A stretch of DNA of 64,000 nucleotides from Brevibacillus centrosporus. Lineage in GTDB: Bacteria; Bacillota; Bacilli; Brevibacillales; Brevibacillaceae. The stretch lies in contig NZ_RHHP01000039.1 of assembly GCF_003710815.1 (NCBI RefSeq), forward strand, positions 1 through 64,000, in the 5' to 3' direction. Positions within the stretch are counted from its first letter, which is position 1; every line of letters starts with the position of its first letter. The notes beneath the pieces are model-generated. The model was given only the letters and a program-made list of their open reading frames with translations. It did not search any database and was not told where the DNA came from. Positions 16,952-25,248 of the stretch are shown here, one piece after another. A program made the translations under genes and the position numbers.

Positions 16952-17380
16952 ATGATGAAAAACCTGCATTCGGGCGAAGCAGGGATAGTTGGATACAAGA
17001 AAATCACGGTAACTGGAAAAAGGCAGATTACGATACCGAAGAGCTTTTTCGATCATCTCGGCTTTGGTACTACGGTTGCAGCATATTTAAGAGACGGTGG
17101 TATTTTTCTTGAGCCTGTGAAGGAAGATGCTAACACCACGATTGATTTTGACACCAGAGAGATTGTCCGGGAAGCGATTGCGGAGGGGCTAACAGGTGAT
17201 GAGTTAGCCGATGAAATTTCGCGTCGTATTATAGAATTGAATAAGCTGATGGATCGTCGTATTCAGGAGTTTGAACGTGATATGTCGGGTGATTCGGTCG
17301 ACGATGGCGAGGTAGATGATTTCAATGGACTTGACGTATTCTTTGACCAAGAAATTGGAGAAAACACTAAAGAAACTTGA
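16952..17380 (+). CDS. AbrB/MazE-type antitoxin
   Basis: 142 residues. The N-terminal 50 residues, GYKKITVTGKRQITIPKSFF then LGFGTTVAAYLRDGGIFLEP, form a SpoVT/AbrB swapped-hairpin DNA-binding domain; the acidic, helical C-terminus (about 60-142) would bind and neutralise the toxin. The start is one of two adjacent ATGs (16952 or 16955). Overlaps the toxin gene by 65 bp. Expected to repress its own promoter through the repeats at 16780-16842. Confidence 0.82.
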   Translation: MMKNLHSGEAGIVGYKKITVTGKRQITIPKSFFDHLGFGTTVAAYLRDGGIFLEPVKEDANTTIDFDTREIVREAIAEGLTGDELADEISRRIIELNKLMDRRIQEFERDMSGDSVDDGEVDDFNGLDVFFDQEIGENTKET

Positions 17381-17639
17381 AACCAGACAAAGTGCCCTGG
17401 TTAGAAAGTTTGAAGAAAAACGCGACGCAATTCTTCAAACACCTACGCTAGGGTACCCGCTCAAGGAGAATCTTCGCCCATTTTGGTCCTATGATTGGAC
17501 GATAAATGGAATTGCCGTTCGACTCTGCTATCTGTATGATCCGACCGAACAGCATATTTACTTCGTTTGGTTTGGTACAAGAGAAAATTTTTACGACGAT
17601 GTTAAGCAATATCTGTCTTCCGTAAATTTCCGTCTATAG
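17316..17639 (+). CDS. RelE/ParE-superfamily toxin
   Basis: 107 residues. GYPLKENLRPFWSYDWTING ... RLCYLYDPTEQHIYFVWFGTRENFYDDVK follows the RelE/ParE pattern (compact beta-sheet with an 'L...L.G..s.Ri.Y..d' core). RelE-type toxins cut ribosome-bound mRNA and ParE-type poison gyrase; which one applies cannot be told here. Start is the ATG at 17316 or 17325, both inside the antitoxin gene. A terminator begins at the stop codon. Confidence 0.75.
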   Translation: MISMDLTYSLTKKLEKTLKKLETRQSALVRKFEEKRDAILQTPTLGYPLKENLRPFWSYDWTINGIAVRLCYLYDPTEQHIYFVWFGTRENFYDDVKQYLSSVNFRL

Positions 17640-17677
17640 AAAAAATGCGATGGGCTGAGTACATCGCATTTTTTACT
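17640..17677 (+). terminator. Intrinsic terminator
   Basis: AAAAAATGCGATG, loop, CATCGCATTTTTT. It directly follows the toxin stop. The remaining sequence to 17931 shows no gene, only a possible TACAAT near 17852. Confidence 0.9.
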
Positions 17678-17931
17678 ACATAACATTCTTTACTACATAC
17701 TGTTGCCTGACGAAGTATAAGAATACTAAAGCTCTATGATAATTTCCTTTGAAAGAAACGCCTAACGAATCCTGCTTCCGCACCTGAAGCCAACGTTTAC
17801 AGAAATGTTGAAAAGCTCTTCATCTCCGCCCATAGACCTTTTGGAAGTTCATGGTACAATGAAGCCATGATCCAATCCGTTTGGGATAGGGTCCTTTTTG
17901 TACATTGACTAGGGGAACTGGTGATAGATAG

Positions 17932-20055
17932 ATGAGAACCGAAGCGGTAGTAGACCTCTCGCCGCAGGAATGGGAAGACCTGCTGCAAGAAAAAGACGAA
18001 AAACTAAAGCGCGCCCTGCGGGATCTTGCTGATGTACGCAGAGCGTTGGACAAGTCCACCATTGTGGCGATCACGGATCATCGGGGCATTATCCAGAGCG
18101 CCAATGACCAATTTTGCCGCATATCCAAATACAGTCGAGATGAGCTGATCGGGCAGGATCACCGCCTGTTGAATTCCGGTCATCATTCCAAAGAATTTTT
18201 CAAAAACATGTGGGCAACGATCGGATCGGGTCAAATATGGCGCGGGGAAATCAAGAATCAAGCGAAGGATGGTGCTTTGTACTGGGTTGACACGACGATT
18301 GTTCCCTTTATGAATCAGGCGGGGAAAATCTATCAGTACGTTTCTATTCGCAACGACATCACCGACCGCAAGGCAATGGAGGCAGAAATGCTGGCGAGCG
18401 AAGCCAGGTATCGCATCATCGCCGAAAATACGTCCGACATCATCTCAGTGATCAATTCGGATGGGGATTTTTTGTATTTGTCGCCTTCGCATCAAACCCT
18501 TTGGGAACACGATGTGCCGGCTGAAAAGTTTCAAAATCTGCTCGAATGGATCGTGGAAGAGGATCGGGACATCATGAGCTATGCGATCCGCTATACGTAT
18601 TCCACGGGAAAAGGCTACATGGCGGAATGCCGCATCAAATCCGAGCGTGCGGTTGCGATCTGGACGGAGACGAAGACCAGTCCGGTTTTCGACGAACAGG
18701 GAAACGTGACCAAGCTGATTCTCGTTACGCGCGATATTACGGAACGCAAGCTGACGGAGGAAATGATTCATCATTTGGCCTATCATGACTCTCTGACGGA
18801 CCTGCCGAATCGCCGGATGTACGTCCAGCATCTGACCAAGGAAATCATGCAGGGCAAGCGTTTCCAGTCCAACCTGGCCGTCTTGTTTCTCGATATGGAC
18901 CGTTTCAAAGACATCAATGACTCCTTCGGGCACGATATCGGAGATCTGCTGCTGGTCGAAATGGCGAAGCGCCTAAAATCTTGCATACAGCCGTCAGACA
19001 TGGTGGCACGTTTGGGCGGGGATGAATTCACGATTCTGCTAGGCCAGCAGGGAGACTCCAAGCGAGCGGAGGAAGTAGCGGACTTGATCATGGGACAGCT
19101 GCAAAAGCCGTTCGAGTTAAGTGGACATCTGGTGAACATCTCGTGCAGCATCGGGATCGCGCAGTTTCCGCAGGATGGCGACACAGCGGAGGACCTGCTG
19201 AAACGAGCCGACACCGCCTTGTATTCCGTGAAATCGCAAGGACGCAACGGATATTCGTTTTTCGATCCAACGATGGAGGCAAAATCGCTGGAGCGTATCC
19301 TGATGGAAAACGAGATGCGCAAAGCGATTGACCAGCAGCAATTCCACGTCTATTACCAGCCGAAAATGGATATCAGCTCCCAGAAGCTGACGGGAATGGA
19401 AGCACTCGTACGCTGGGTGCATCCGGAGCTGGGAGTCATATCTCCAGGCAAATTCATTCCAATTGCAGAAGAGAGCGGGATGATCCTCGAGCTTGGCGAG
19501 TGGATTCTGAGAGAAGCTTGTAAGCAAAACAAGAAGTGGCATGATCAAGGGCATATTCTAAAGGTGTCCGTAAACCTATCCGCGCGGCAAATTTTCCAGA
19601 AGGATCTGGTGGAGAGAATTACAGGGGTCTTGGAAGAGGTTGGGCTATCGGCACAGTGGCTGGAGCTGGAAATTACCGAGAGCATTTTTGTCAAAATGGA
19701 AGAAGCGACGGCGGTTCTCAAACAGCTGCGAGAAGCGGGCATTCACATCTCGATAGACGATTTCGGGACTGGCTACAGCTCCTTTAGCTACATCAAGAGC
19801 TTGCCAGTCGATACAATCAAAATAGACGCATCGTTTATTCGGGATATTCACCATAATCAGGAGAGTCAGGCGATCGTGAAGGCGATTGTGACGATTGCGG
19901 ACAGCTTGCAGATGAACGTCATCGCGGAAGGCATCGAGTTGGATGACCAAGCAGAAGCTTTGCAGCAAAACGGCTGTGCTCACGGGCAAGGCTACCTGTT
20001 CAGCAGACCGCTGGCGACGGATGATTTTGAGCAGTTTTTAGCGGAACGAAATTGA
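17932..20055 (+). CDS. PAS-PAS-GGDEF-EAL cyclic di-GMP signalling protein
   Basis: 707 residues, no membrane segment. Short coiled coil (to about 45), two PAS domains (about 45-150 and 160-275, each ending in a PAC-like DITDRK/DITERK), GGDEF (about 285-445) with intact GGDEF at 362-366, and EAL (about 455-705) with EAL at 490-492, DDFGTGYSS and EGIELDDQAE. Both the cyclase and phosphodiesterase active sites look preserved. The first PAS resembles aerotaxis/redox sensors. Monocistronic. Confidence 0.93.
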   Translation: MRTEAVVDLSPQEWEDLLQEKDEKLKRALRDLADVRRALDKSTIVAITDHRGIIQSANDQFCRISKYSRDELIGQDHRLLNSGHHSKEFFKNMWATIGSGQIWRGEIKNQAKDGALYWVDTTIVPFMNQAGKIYQYVSIRNDITDRKAMEAEMLASEARYRIIAENTSDIISVINSDGDFLYLSPSHQTLWEHDVPAEKFQNLLEWIVEEDRDIMSYAIRYTYSTGKGYMAECRIKSERAVAIWTETKTSPVFDEQGNVTKLILVTRDITERKLTEEMIHHLAYHDSLTDLPNRRMYVQHLTKEIMQGKRFQSNLAVLFLDMDRFKDINDSFGHDIGDLLLVEMAKRLKSCIQPSDMVARLGGDEFTILLGQQGDSKRAEEVADLIMGQLQKPFELSGHLVNISCSIGIAQFPQDGDTAEDLLKRADTALYSVKSQGRNGYSFFDPTMEAKSLERILMENEMRKAIDQQQFHVYYQPKMDISSQKLTGMEALVRWVHPELGVISPGKFIPIAEESGMILELGEWILREACKQNKKWHDQGHILKVSVNLSARQIFQKDLVERITGVLEEVGLSAQWLELEITESIFVKMEEATAVLKQLREAGIHISIDDFGTGYSSFSYIKSLPVDTIKIDASFIRDIHHNQESQAIVKAIVTIADSLQMNVIAEGIELDDQAEALQQNGCAHGQGYLFSRPLATDDFEQFLAERN

Positions 20056-20129
20056 AGACGATTGTTGATTTTTTTCGCTCCTTTTCACTATGTGTTCACA
20101 GACTGTATAGGTAAAAACGACTATAATAA

Positions 20130-20292
20130 CTTTGATTGGTTAAAGCGTTGCAGTAATCGAAATTTATGACCTCAACTTAACTACATGACTGTGGAAGCGA
20201 TGATCTGTCATTCGTATGTGGGCACTTGAATGGCAGGGAGCGAGTAGTGCAACCGACCCTATTTGTTCGTAAAAATAAGGTCGGTTTTTTTG
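20130..20292 (+). ncRNA. Candidate small RNA or leader with terminator
   Basis: A TATAAT at 20122-20127 is followed by about 120 non-coding bases and a strong terminator (ACCGACCCTATTT, loop, AAAATAAGGTCGG, TTTTTTT; 20248-20292). Two small hairpins are visible (ATGAC/GTCAT and CATTC/GAATG). It could be the leader of the CZB remnant at 20346 or a separate small RNA. It does not match the c-di-GMP riboswitch motifs known to me. Confidence 0.35.
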
Positions 20293-20345
20293 TGTGAAAA
20301 TTTCTCTGTCTAGGATCCATCATTCGAAATTATCGGAGGTAGCTT

Positions 20346-20842
20346 ATGTCCTTCTTTCATAAAAAATCAAAATCGTGGCAAGCGAATTTGGAGAATTCTA
20401 TGCTCACATTCTAACTCCGTACAAGGCTGAGATAGCCGCATTCATCTGACCGCCGAGCATTTTATCTCTTACGTCTTCTGTGATGGATATCGCTTATCGA
20501 AATTCCATTATCTTTGATCTGAGCAAGAAAATGGATGAATACCGAAACACCTTCTTTAGCATTAATGTGAGGCTGAATTATAAAGACATTATCCGCGTGG
20601 CGAAAACGGACCATCTTCTCTGGAAATGGAAGATCTATAACATGCTATTAGATCGATGCCAAGCAAGCAGCCTCCCATAAAACCTGCAGGCTTGGGGCCT
20701 GGTATTATGGCCAGTTGCCGCAAAAGATCAGCCTTCCTTTAGACAACTCGAAGAACCGCATAAGGCTGTTCATCAGTTTGCCGTGCAAGCGGTAGAATCC
20801 TATGAAAAAGGCAATCTGCTTGGTGCGCAGCAAGCGTTAGGA
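20346..20842 (+). pseudogene. CZB-domain chemoreceptor-like remnant
   Basis: A good ribosome site (GGAGG) and ATG open MSFFHKKSKSWQANLEN, but the frame stops at codon 23. Further on, in shifting frames, are the zinc-binding motifs of a CZB domain: KTDHLLWKWKIYN, then CRLGAWYYG in another frame, then PHKAVHQFAVQAVESYEKGN in a third. The middle of the protein (methyl-accepting part) is mostly missing. Several frameshifts and stops, so non-functional. Confidence 0.6.
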
Positions 20843-20846
20843 ATGG

Positions 20847-21454
20847 ATGTTTTTTCCCCATGTCTTTTCTCAAAAACGACTTTGGATGGGGGCTCTTTTC
20901 CTGTCTGTTGGGGTGCTAGAGATATTCCATGCGCTTTCCTATAAAGGAATGCCATTCTTTTTATCGGAATGCTCTGCCTACAAGGCGACTTGGTTTTATT
21001 TGATCTCCCGTCTGACCCTCGCGATCGGGCTGCTGCTTTTTGTATTTGCAAAAGAAAAACAAGCACTACCTTTTCATAGATGGTTGGCCTACTGCCTTTC
21101 TCTTGCCTATTCTCTTATCTGGGTATTGATTATTTTCGAAGGTGAAGGTATGTCACTATGAACAAGAATGATGCAGCGATCATCTCCATGATTGTCTCTA
21201 TCGCCAATCACCTTGAAATGGAGGTGATTGCTGAGGGTGTGGAGCACGTAGACCAATTAGATTTCTTATGGGAACAACAATGTCGGCAGGTTCAGGGGTA
21301 CCTATTCAGTCCCCCTATTTTACCCGAGCAGTTACCTCTGTACTTTCATGAGATACAGAAGCGTTCCATTTTCCTACCGCAGTCGTGTAGGGATGTAACG
21401 CTCCTTGTAACGTGGCTTCTACTTCACACAAATGGAAAAGGGGCACCCATATGA
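20847..21454 (+). pseudogene. MASE3 ... EAL protein remnant
   Basis: Two fragments of one signalling protein. 20847-21161 encodes several membrane helices with the MASE3 signature LEIFHALSYKGMPFF; it lacks its N-terminus. 21158-21454 encodes only the end of an EAL domain (MIVSIANHLEMEVIAEGVEH ... QGYLFSPPI). The GGDEF domain and most of EAL are deleted. The halves overlap at ATGA. A non-functional deletion product. Confidence 0.6.
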
Positions 21455-21816
21455 CGAAAAAAATAATGGTTGTGGATGATACGGCATTTATGAGAAGCGT
21501 GCTGAAAAATATGATCGTAGAAGAATTTGCCTATACAGTGATAGAGGCTTCAACGGGTAAAGAGGCATTTGAAAAATACAAATTGGAAAGACCGGACCTT
21601 ACCACGATGGATATCACCATGCCAGAGGTGGATGGGATCGCCGCGCTGAAACTGATCAAGAGCTTTGACCCGCAAGCCAAGGTGATGATGTGCTCGGCTA
21701 TGGGGCAGAAGGCAATGGTCATTGAGGCGCTGCAATTTGGAGCGGTGGATTTTATTGTGAAGCCTTTCCAAAAAGAAAAAATTGTAAGCACGATTCGTAA
21801 TCAAATTTCCAAGTGA
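21451..21816 (+). CDS. CheY-like response regulator
   Basis: 121 residues, receiver domain only. Acidic pocket Asp9/Asp10, phosphorylation site Asp54 in TTMDITMPEVDG, Ser82 and Lys104 (VKPF) are all present. The second residue block KIMVVDDTAFMRSVLKNMI is very like chemotaxis CheY. ATG at 21451 with AAAAGGGG upstream; it overlaps the tail of the EAL remnant. No kinase nearby; partner unknown. Confidence 0.9.
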   Translation: MTKKIMVVDDTAFMRSVLKNMIVEEFAYTVIEASTGKEAFEKYKLERPDLTTMDITMPEVDGIAALKLIKSFDPQAKVMMCSAMGQKAMVIEALQFGAVDFIVKPFQKEKIVSTIRNQISK

Positions 21817-21974
21817 AATTTTTTCAAATGCATAACGCCAGGGAACCGTTTGCACACCGATGGCGGATTTAGGGTCTTGTAATGAGCAGGCAAATGGGTA
21901 TAGACTAGACGATGCTCAGGCTTTCCTTTCATTTAGAGAGTGACTGCCGAAAAGTAAGAAAAGGGAGGTCCCTC

Positions 21975-22874
21975 ATGGGAAATTCGACGAGGAAAACCAC
22001 ACTCGCCATCGCTTGCCTAGTCCTGATCTGGGGTATCTCTTGGTCCATCTATAAAGCGGCGCTGCCTTATACTCCACCTCTTCTATTCGCAGGAATGCGG
22101 GCGTTCTTAGGAGGCTTGCTGCTGGCAGTATTTTTAATTCCTACCTGGAGGAAAATGAAATGGCGACAGAACTGGTCCCGTTACTGTGTGTCCGCTCTGC
22201 TCAATGCGGCTCTTTTTTATGGCATGCAAACAGCGGGTCTGGTGTACTTGCCAGGTGGGCTGTTCTCGGTACTCGTGTATTTTCAGCCAGTGCTGATCGG
22301 CTTGTTCGCTTGGCTTTGGTTAGGCGAGAAGATGTCCCTTCTAAAGATCGTGGGCTTGCTGATTGGGTTTTGCGGGATTTTGGCGGTCAGTGCAGATGGC
22401 CTGCAAGGACAAATATCGATCGTCGGTGTTGTGCTTGCGATCTTGACTGCGATCAGCTGGGCACTCGGCGTCATTTATGTGAAAAGAGAGAGCAGCAAGG
22501 TAGATTCCCTGTGGATGGTTGCCCTGCAATTTGTAATTGGCGGCGCGCTGCTGACAGGAGCAGGGACTATTTTCGAGAGCTGGTCAGATATCGTCTGGAG
22601 CGGCGGCTACGTGTTTGGATTAGGGTTTGGTGCGACACTCGGCATACCCGTTGCGTTTGTCATCTACTTCCATCTGATGAATAGCGGCGATGCTAGCAAG
22701 ATTGCGTCCTTCACGTTCCTGGTACCTTTGATTGCGGTAGCGACGGGTACGCTGTTTTTGCACGAGCCGTTTACGTTTTCGCTGGTTGCCGGATTGGTAC
22801 TGATTGTCTTGAGTATTTGCTTGGTAAACTATCGAAGCAAGAAACAAAAGGTTCGGATCGCATCTGAAGCTTGA
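21975..22874 (+). CDS. EamA/DMT superfamily transporter
   Basis: 299 residues, ten predicted membrane segments in two EamA repeats (about 10-140 and 150-290). LVLIWGISWSIYKAALPYTPP and the second-half VPLIAVATGTLFLHEP are typical of drug/metabolite exporters. Substrate unknown. Start is the ATG at 21975 with AGGGAGG upstream. Confidence 0.88.
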   Translation: MGNSTRKTTLAIACLVLIWGISWSIYKAALPYTPPLLFAGMRAFLGGLLLAVFLIPTWRKMKWRQNWSRYCVSALLNAALFYGMQTAGLVYLPGGLFSVLVYFQPVLIGLFAWLWLGEKMSLLKIVGLLIGFCGILAVSADGLQGQISIVGVVLAILTAISWALGVIYVKRESSKVDSLWMVALQFVIGGALLTGAGTIFESWSDIVWSGGYVFGLGFGATLGIPVAFVIYFHLMNSGDASKIASFTFLVPLIAVATGTLFLHEPFTFSLVAGLVLIVLSICLVNYRSKKQKVRIASEA

Positions 22875-22883
22875 AAAAGTGAG

Positions 22884-22932
22884 GAAAGTCAACAGGCTCG
22901 GGCTGGAAAATAGTCCCGGGCCTGTTGACTTC
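22884..22932 (+). terminator. Long hairpin after the EamA gene
   Basis: GTCAACAGGC ... GCCTGTTGAC with CGGG/CCCG inside the loop side; no strong T-run. Probable terminator or processing signal. Confidence 0.5.
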
Positions 22933-22943
22933 CATAGTTTCCA

Positions 22944-22962
22944 ACACTACAATTGGTAGTGT
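22944..22962. promoter_or_regulatory. BlaI/MecI-type operator 1
   Basis: ACACTAC-AATTG-GTAGTGT, a perfect palindrome like the BlaI/MecI operator core (ACTACA/TGTAGT). It lies 12 bases before the BlaI-like start, consistent with autorepression. Confidence 0.7.
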
Positions 22963-22974
22963 GAGGTGAATGCA

Positions 22975-23400
22975 ATGAAACTGCAGCACTTTAAGATGAA
23001 AGAGAGCGGCTTGAATCGTTTTTTTGGCCCGCTTGAGGCGAAGATCATGGAAATACTGTGGGACAGCCGCGAGCTCGCGCATGAGCTGAGTATTAAAGAC
23101 GTACAGCAAAAGCTCGAATCGGACAAGCAAGTCAATTTCAACACGGTCATGACCGTCATGAATCGGCTGGTGGAAAAAGGCTTTCTAGAAAAAAGAGCGG
23201 CTGGGCGCTCCTCCTTGTTTCAGCCCGTACAGTCCAAGGAGGATTTTATCAATAATCAATCCAAGGAACTGACGCATGAGCTGATGGAGGAATTCGGACC
23301 ACTCGCGATCACGCATATGCTCGATGAGCTGGAGGATGCGGATCCAGAGCTGTTGGAGCTGCTGGAAGAAAAAATCAATTCTTTGAAAAAGGGAAAATAA
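22975..23400 (+). CDS. BlaI/MecI/CopY family transcriptional repressor
   Basis: 141 residues. Winged helix: LEAKIMEILWDSRELAHELS and VNFNTVMTVMNRLVEKGFLE are the BlaI/MecI recognition region; the C-terminus dimerises. These repressors are cleaved when their BlaR1 partner senses a signal. ATG at 22975 with GAGGTGA upstream (a GTG at 22966 overlaps that site). Three bases before the M56 peptidase gene. Operators at 22944 and 24274 suggest it controls itself and the doxX locus. Confidence 0.9.
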   Translation: MKLQHFKMKESGLNRFFGPLEAKIMEILWDSRELAHELSIKDVQQKLESDKQVNFNTVMTVMNRLVEKGFLEKRAAGRSSLFQPVQSKEDFINNQSKELTHELMEEFGPLAITHMLDELEDADPELLELLEEKINSLKKGK

Positions 23401-23403
23401 GCC

Positions 23404-24255
23404 ATGTGGGAAAATCGATCGCGAATGCTCTTTTTGTCGGGGCTTACGATAGCCGCACTCGTTTCTATTCAAATGGGTATGTACTTGTTTTACACCATGA
23501 TGGGTTGGGATCTGCATTTCAACTTCCTGCAGCTGTGCAAAACGACGATTCATTCCCTTGGCTTTTCCTCGGCGGGCTATCTGCTCGACGTGCTGGTACT
23601 GTATACGTTTGTATGGGCGATCTGGATGACAGTCAGACAAATTCGGCTGTGCCGCCGGTTTGATGCGACTCTGCTGCGGAATCTGCATGTGGAAAAGACC
23701 AATCAGCTGAGAGGCGCCTATCGCTTTGGCAAAGACGATGTTTACGTGGTCAACAGTCGCGAGCCTTTGGCATTTACGGTGGGACTGCGCCGACGCCGGA
23801 TTGTGCTTTCGACAGGCTTGCTGGATTTGCTGGACGAAAGAGAGCTGGCGGCCGTGATTCATCATGAAGCGTACCACGAGGAACACGCTGATCCGTTGAA
23901 GGTATTTTTCCTTTCCCTGCTTGCCAACGTTTTCTGGTACTTGCCCGTCTTAAAGCATATTCATTCGCATTACAAAGTGGTGCGTGAAGTGCTGGCTGAC
24001 CGTCATGCGATGGAGCAGACAGGGGGAATGGCCGATTTGGGCAGAGCACTCCTGAAGCTGCTGAAGCAAAGGCAAACCGCTTCGGTCACACAGGCTGCTC
24101 ATGTGTCCTTTGCTGATACGGCGATCAACTATCGTATTCAGCGGCTGCTGGATCCGAAAAAAGAGGCACCTTTTCAAGTGCCGACAGTATCCGTATGTAT
24201 TTCCCTGGGTGTCATCTTCTTGTTAAGTCAGCTTTTCTGGGTCTCCATGGCCTGA
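23404..24255 (+). CDS. BlaR1-like M56 family membrane metallopeptidase
   Basis: 283 residues. Membrane helices near residues 10-30 and 55-80, a zinc-protease domain with HEAYH (154-158) and EVLADRHA (third ligand), and a C-terminal helix. Much shorter than BlaR1 (about 585), because the extracellular penicillin-binding sensor is absent; so it probably responds to something other than beta-lactams. Expected to cleave the adjacent repressor. Confidence 0.88.
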   Translation: MWENRSRMLFLSGLTIAALVSIQMGMYLFYTMMGWDLHFNFLQLCKTTIHSLGFSSAGYLLDVLVLYTFVWAIWMTVRQIRLCRRFDATLLRNLHVEKTNQLRGAYRFGKDDVYVVNSREPLAFTVGLRRRRIVLSTGLLDLLDERELAAVIHHEAYHEEHADPLKVFFLSLLANVFWYLPVLKHIHSHYKVVREVLADRHAMEQTGGMADLGRALLKLLKQRQTASVTQAAHVSFADTAINYRIQRLLDPKKEAPFQVPTVSVCISLGVIFLLSQLFWVSMA

Positions 24256-24273
24256 TTTTTTTTACACGATTAC

Positions 24274-24288
24274 ACTACGCTATGTAGT
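24274..24288. promoter_or_regulatory. BlaI/MecI-type operator 2
   Basis: ACTAC-GCTAT-GTAGT, the same half sites and spacing as operator 1 at 22944. It precedes the broken doxX gene, placing that locus in the same regulon. Confidence 0.65.
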
Positions 24289-24328
24289 TTGAAATCAGCT
24301 AACCCAATATCTTGAAGGAGGAGTCGAA

Positions 24329-24574
24329 ATGAGTAAGTAAACGATGCAGGAAGTAGGAGCATTGCTGGTTCGCGTCATTCTGGGGCTGGTCTTTATCAAT
24401 CACGGACTGGACAAGTTTCAGGCGTTGGAGGGGACAGCTGGATTTTTCACGGGCAACGAGCTGCACATTGCTTTGCTTACCATGTCCCTTTACCTGGTGC
24501 TCGCAGGCAGTCCTCTCTTGGCCGTGGACAAGCTGCTGCCTTTCGGGCAAAAAAGACTGGGAGAAGCGAAGTAG
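24329..24574 (+). pseudogene. DoxX family membrane protein, disrupted
   Basis: A GAAGGAGGAG site precedes ATG at 24329, but codon 4 is TAA (M-S-K-stop). The frame continues from ATG 24344: MQEVGALLVRVILGLVFINH then GLDKFQ..., typical of the DoxX N-terminus, and jumps directly to TGNELHIALLTMSLYLVLAG, the C-terminal helix. About 50 residues of the middle are missing. The remaining 76-residue product is unlikely to work. Confidence 0.7.
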
Positions 24575-24596
24575 CGAATAAGCAAACGATGCAAGT

Positions 24597-24632
24597 GGCA
24601 GTTAGGAAAAGCAGTCCTGACTGCCTTTTTTG
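24597..24632 (+). terminator. Intrinsic terminator
   Basis: GGCAGTTAGGA, loop, TCCTGACTGCC then TTTTTT, after the doxX remnant. Confidence 0.85.
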
Positions 24633-25232
24633 CGTGAGGACGTCCATTTTTTTTTAACGATGAACGGCTGCCAGCAGACGGCAGAGCACTCCATGAAAGT
24701 GGGGGAAGAGGCGAAACAAATAGCCGAAATGTTTGGTGCTGATCCATTGGAAGCGGAGCATGCTGGATATCTGCATGATATTAGCGCGGTATTTCCAAAC
24801 GAACAGAGAGTGACTATTTCCCAACAGTTAGGGCTGGAGGTTCTGCCAGAGGAAGAAGTCTTCCCCATGATCATTCATCAAAAGCTCTCCAAAGAAATGG
24901 CTAGAAGCCTGTTCAACATTTCGAATCCAGCGATATTAAATGCAGTAGGGTGTCATACAACGCTAAGAAAAGATGCTTCCCTTTTGGATATGGTGCTGTT
25001 TGTTGCAGATAAGATCGCATGGGATCAGCCTGGAACCCCGCCCTATCTCCAAGAAATCCGGCAGGAGCTAGAAAAATCAGTTGAGCATGCTGGTTACTCC
25101 TATATTCGCTATTTGTGGCAGAAGCGAGAAAGCTTACGAGTCATCCATCCATGGTTAAAGGAAGCGTACTATGAATTAGAGGCACGCCTTCATGCGGACG
25201 AAGGCATAATCCCCGTAAAAAGGAATACATAG
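24630..25232 (+). CDS. YqeK-like HD-domain hydrolase
   Basis: Up to 200 residues. HD-domain ligands: His in QQTAEHSMKV, HD in GYLHDISAVF, then IIHQKLS, GCHTTLRKD and ADKIAWDQPG, a layout close to YqeK (Ap4A hydrolase in Firmicutes). The start is unclear: TTG at 24630 has no ribosome site and falls in the preceding terminator's T-run; ATG at 24660 is preceded by GAGGA, too far away. An NAD-salvage adenylyltransferase lies nearby on the other strand, as YqeK often neighbours NadD. Confidence 0.75.
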   Translation: MREDVHFFLTMNGCQQTAEHSMKVGEEAKQIAEMFGADPLEAEHAGYLHDISAVFPNEQRVTISQQLGLEVLPEEEVFPMIIHQKLSKEMARSLFNISNPAILNAVGCHTTLRKDASLLDMVLFVADKIAWDQPGTPPYLQEIRQELEKSVEHAGYSYIRYLWQKRESLRVIHPWLKEAYYELEARLHADEGIIPVKRNT

Positions 25233-25248
25233 TGACGAGGTGATTGGA

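Noticed and set aside
20130..20292. c-di-GMP riboswitch
   Set aside because: Neither GEMM-I nor GEMM-II core blocks are present, so it is listed only as a candidate RNA.
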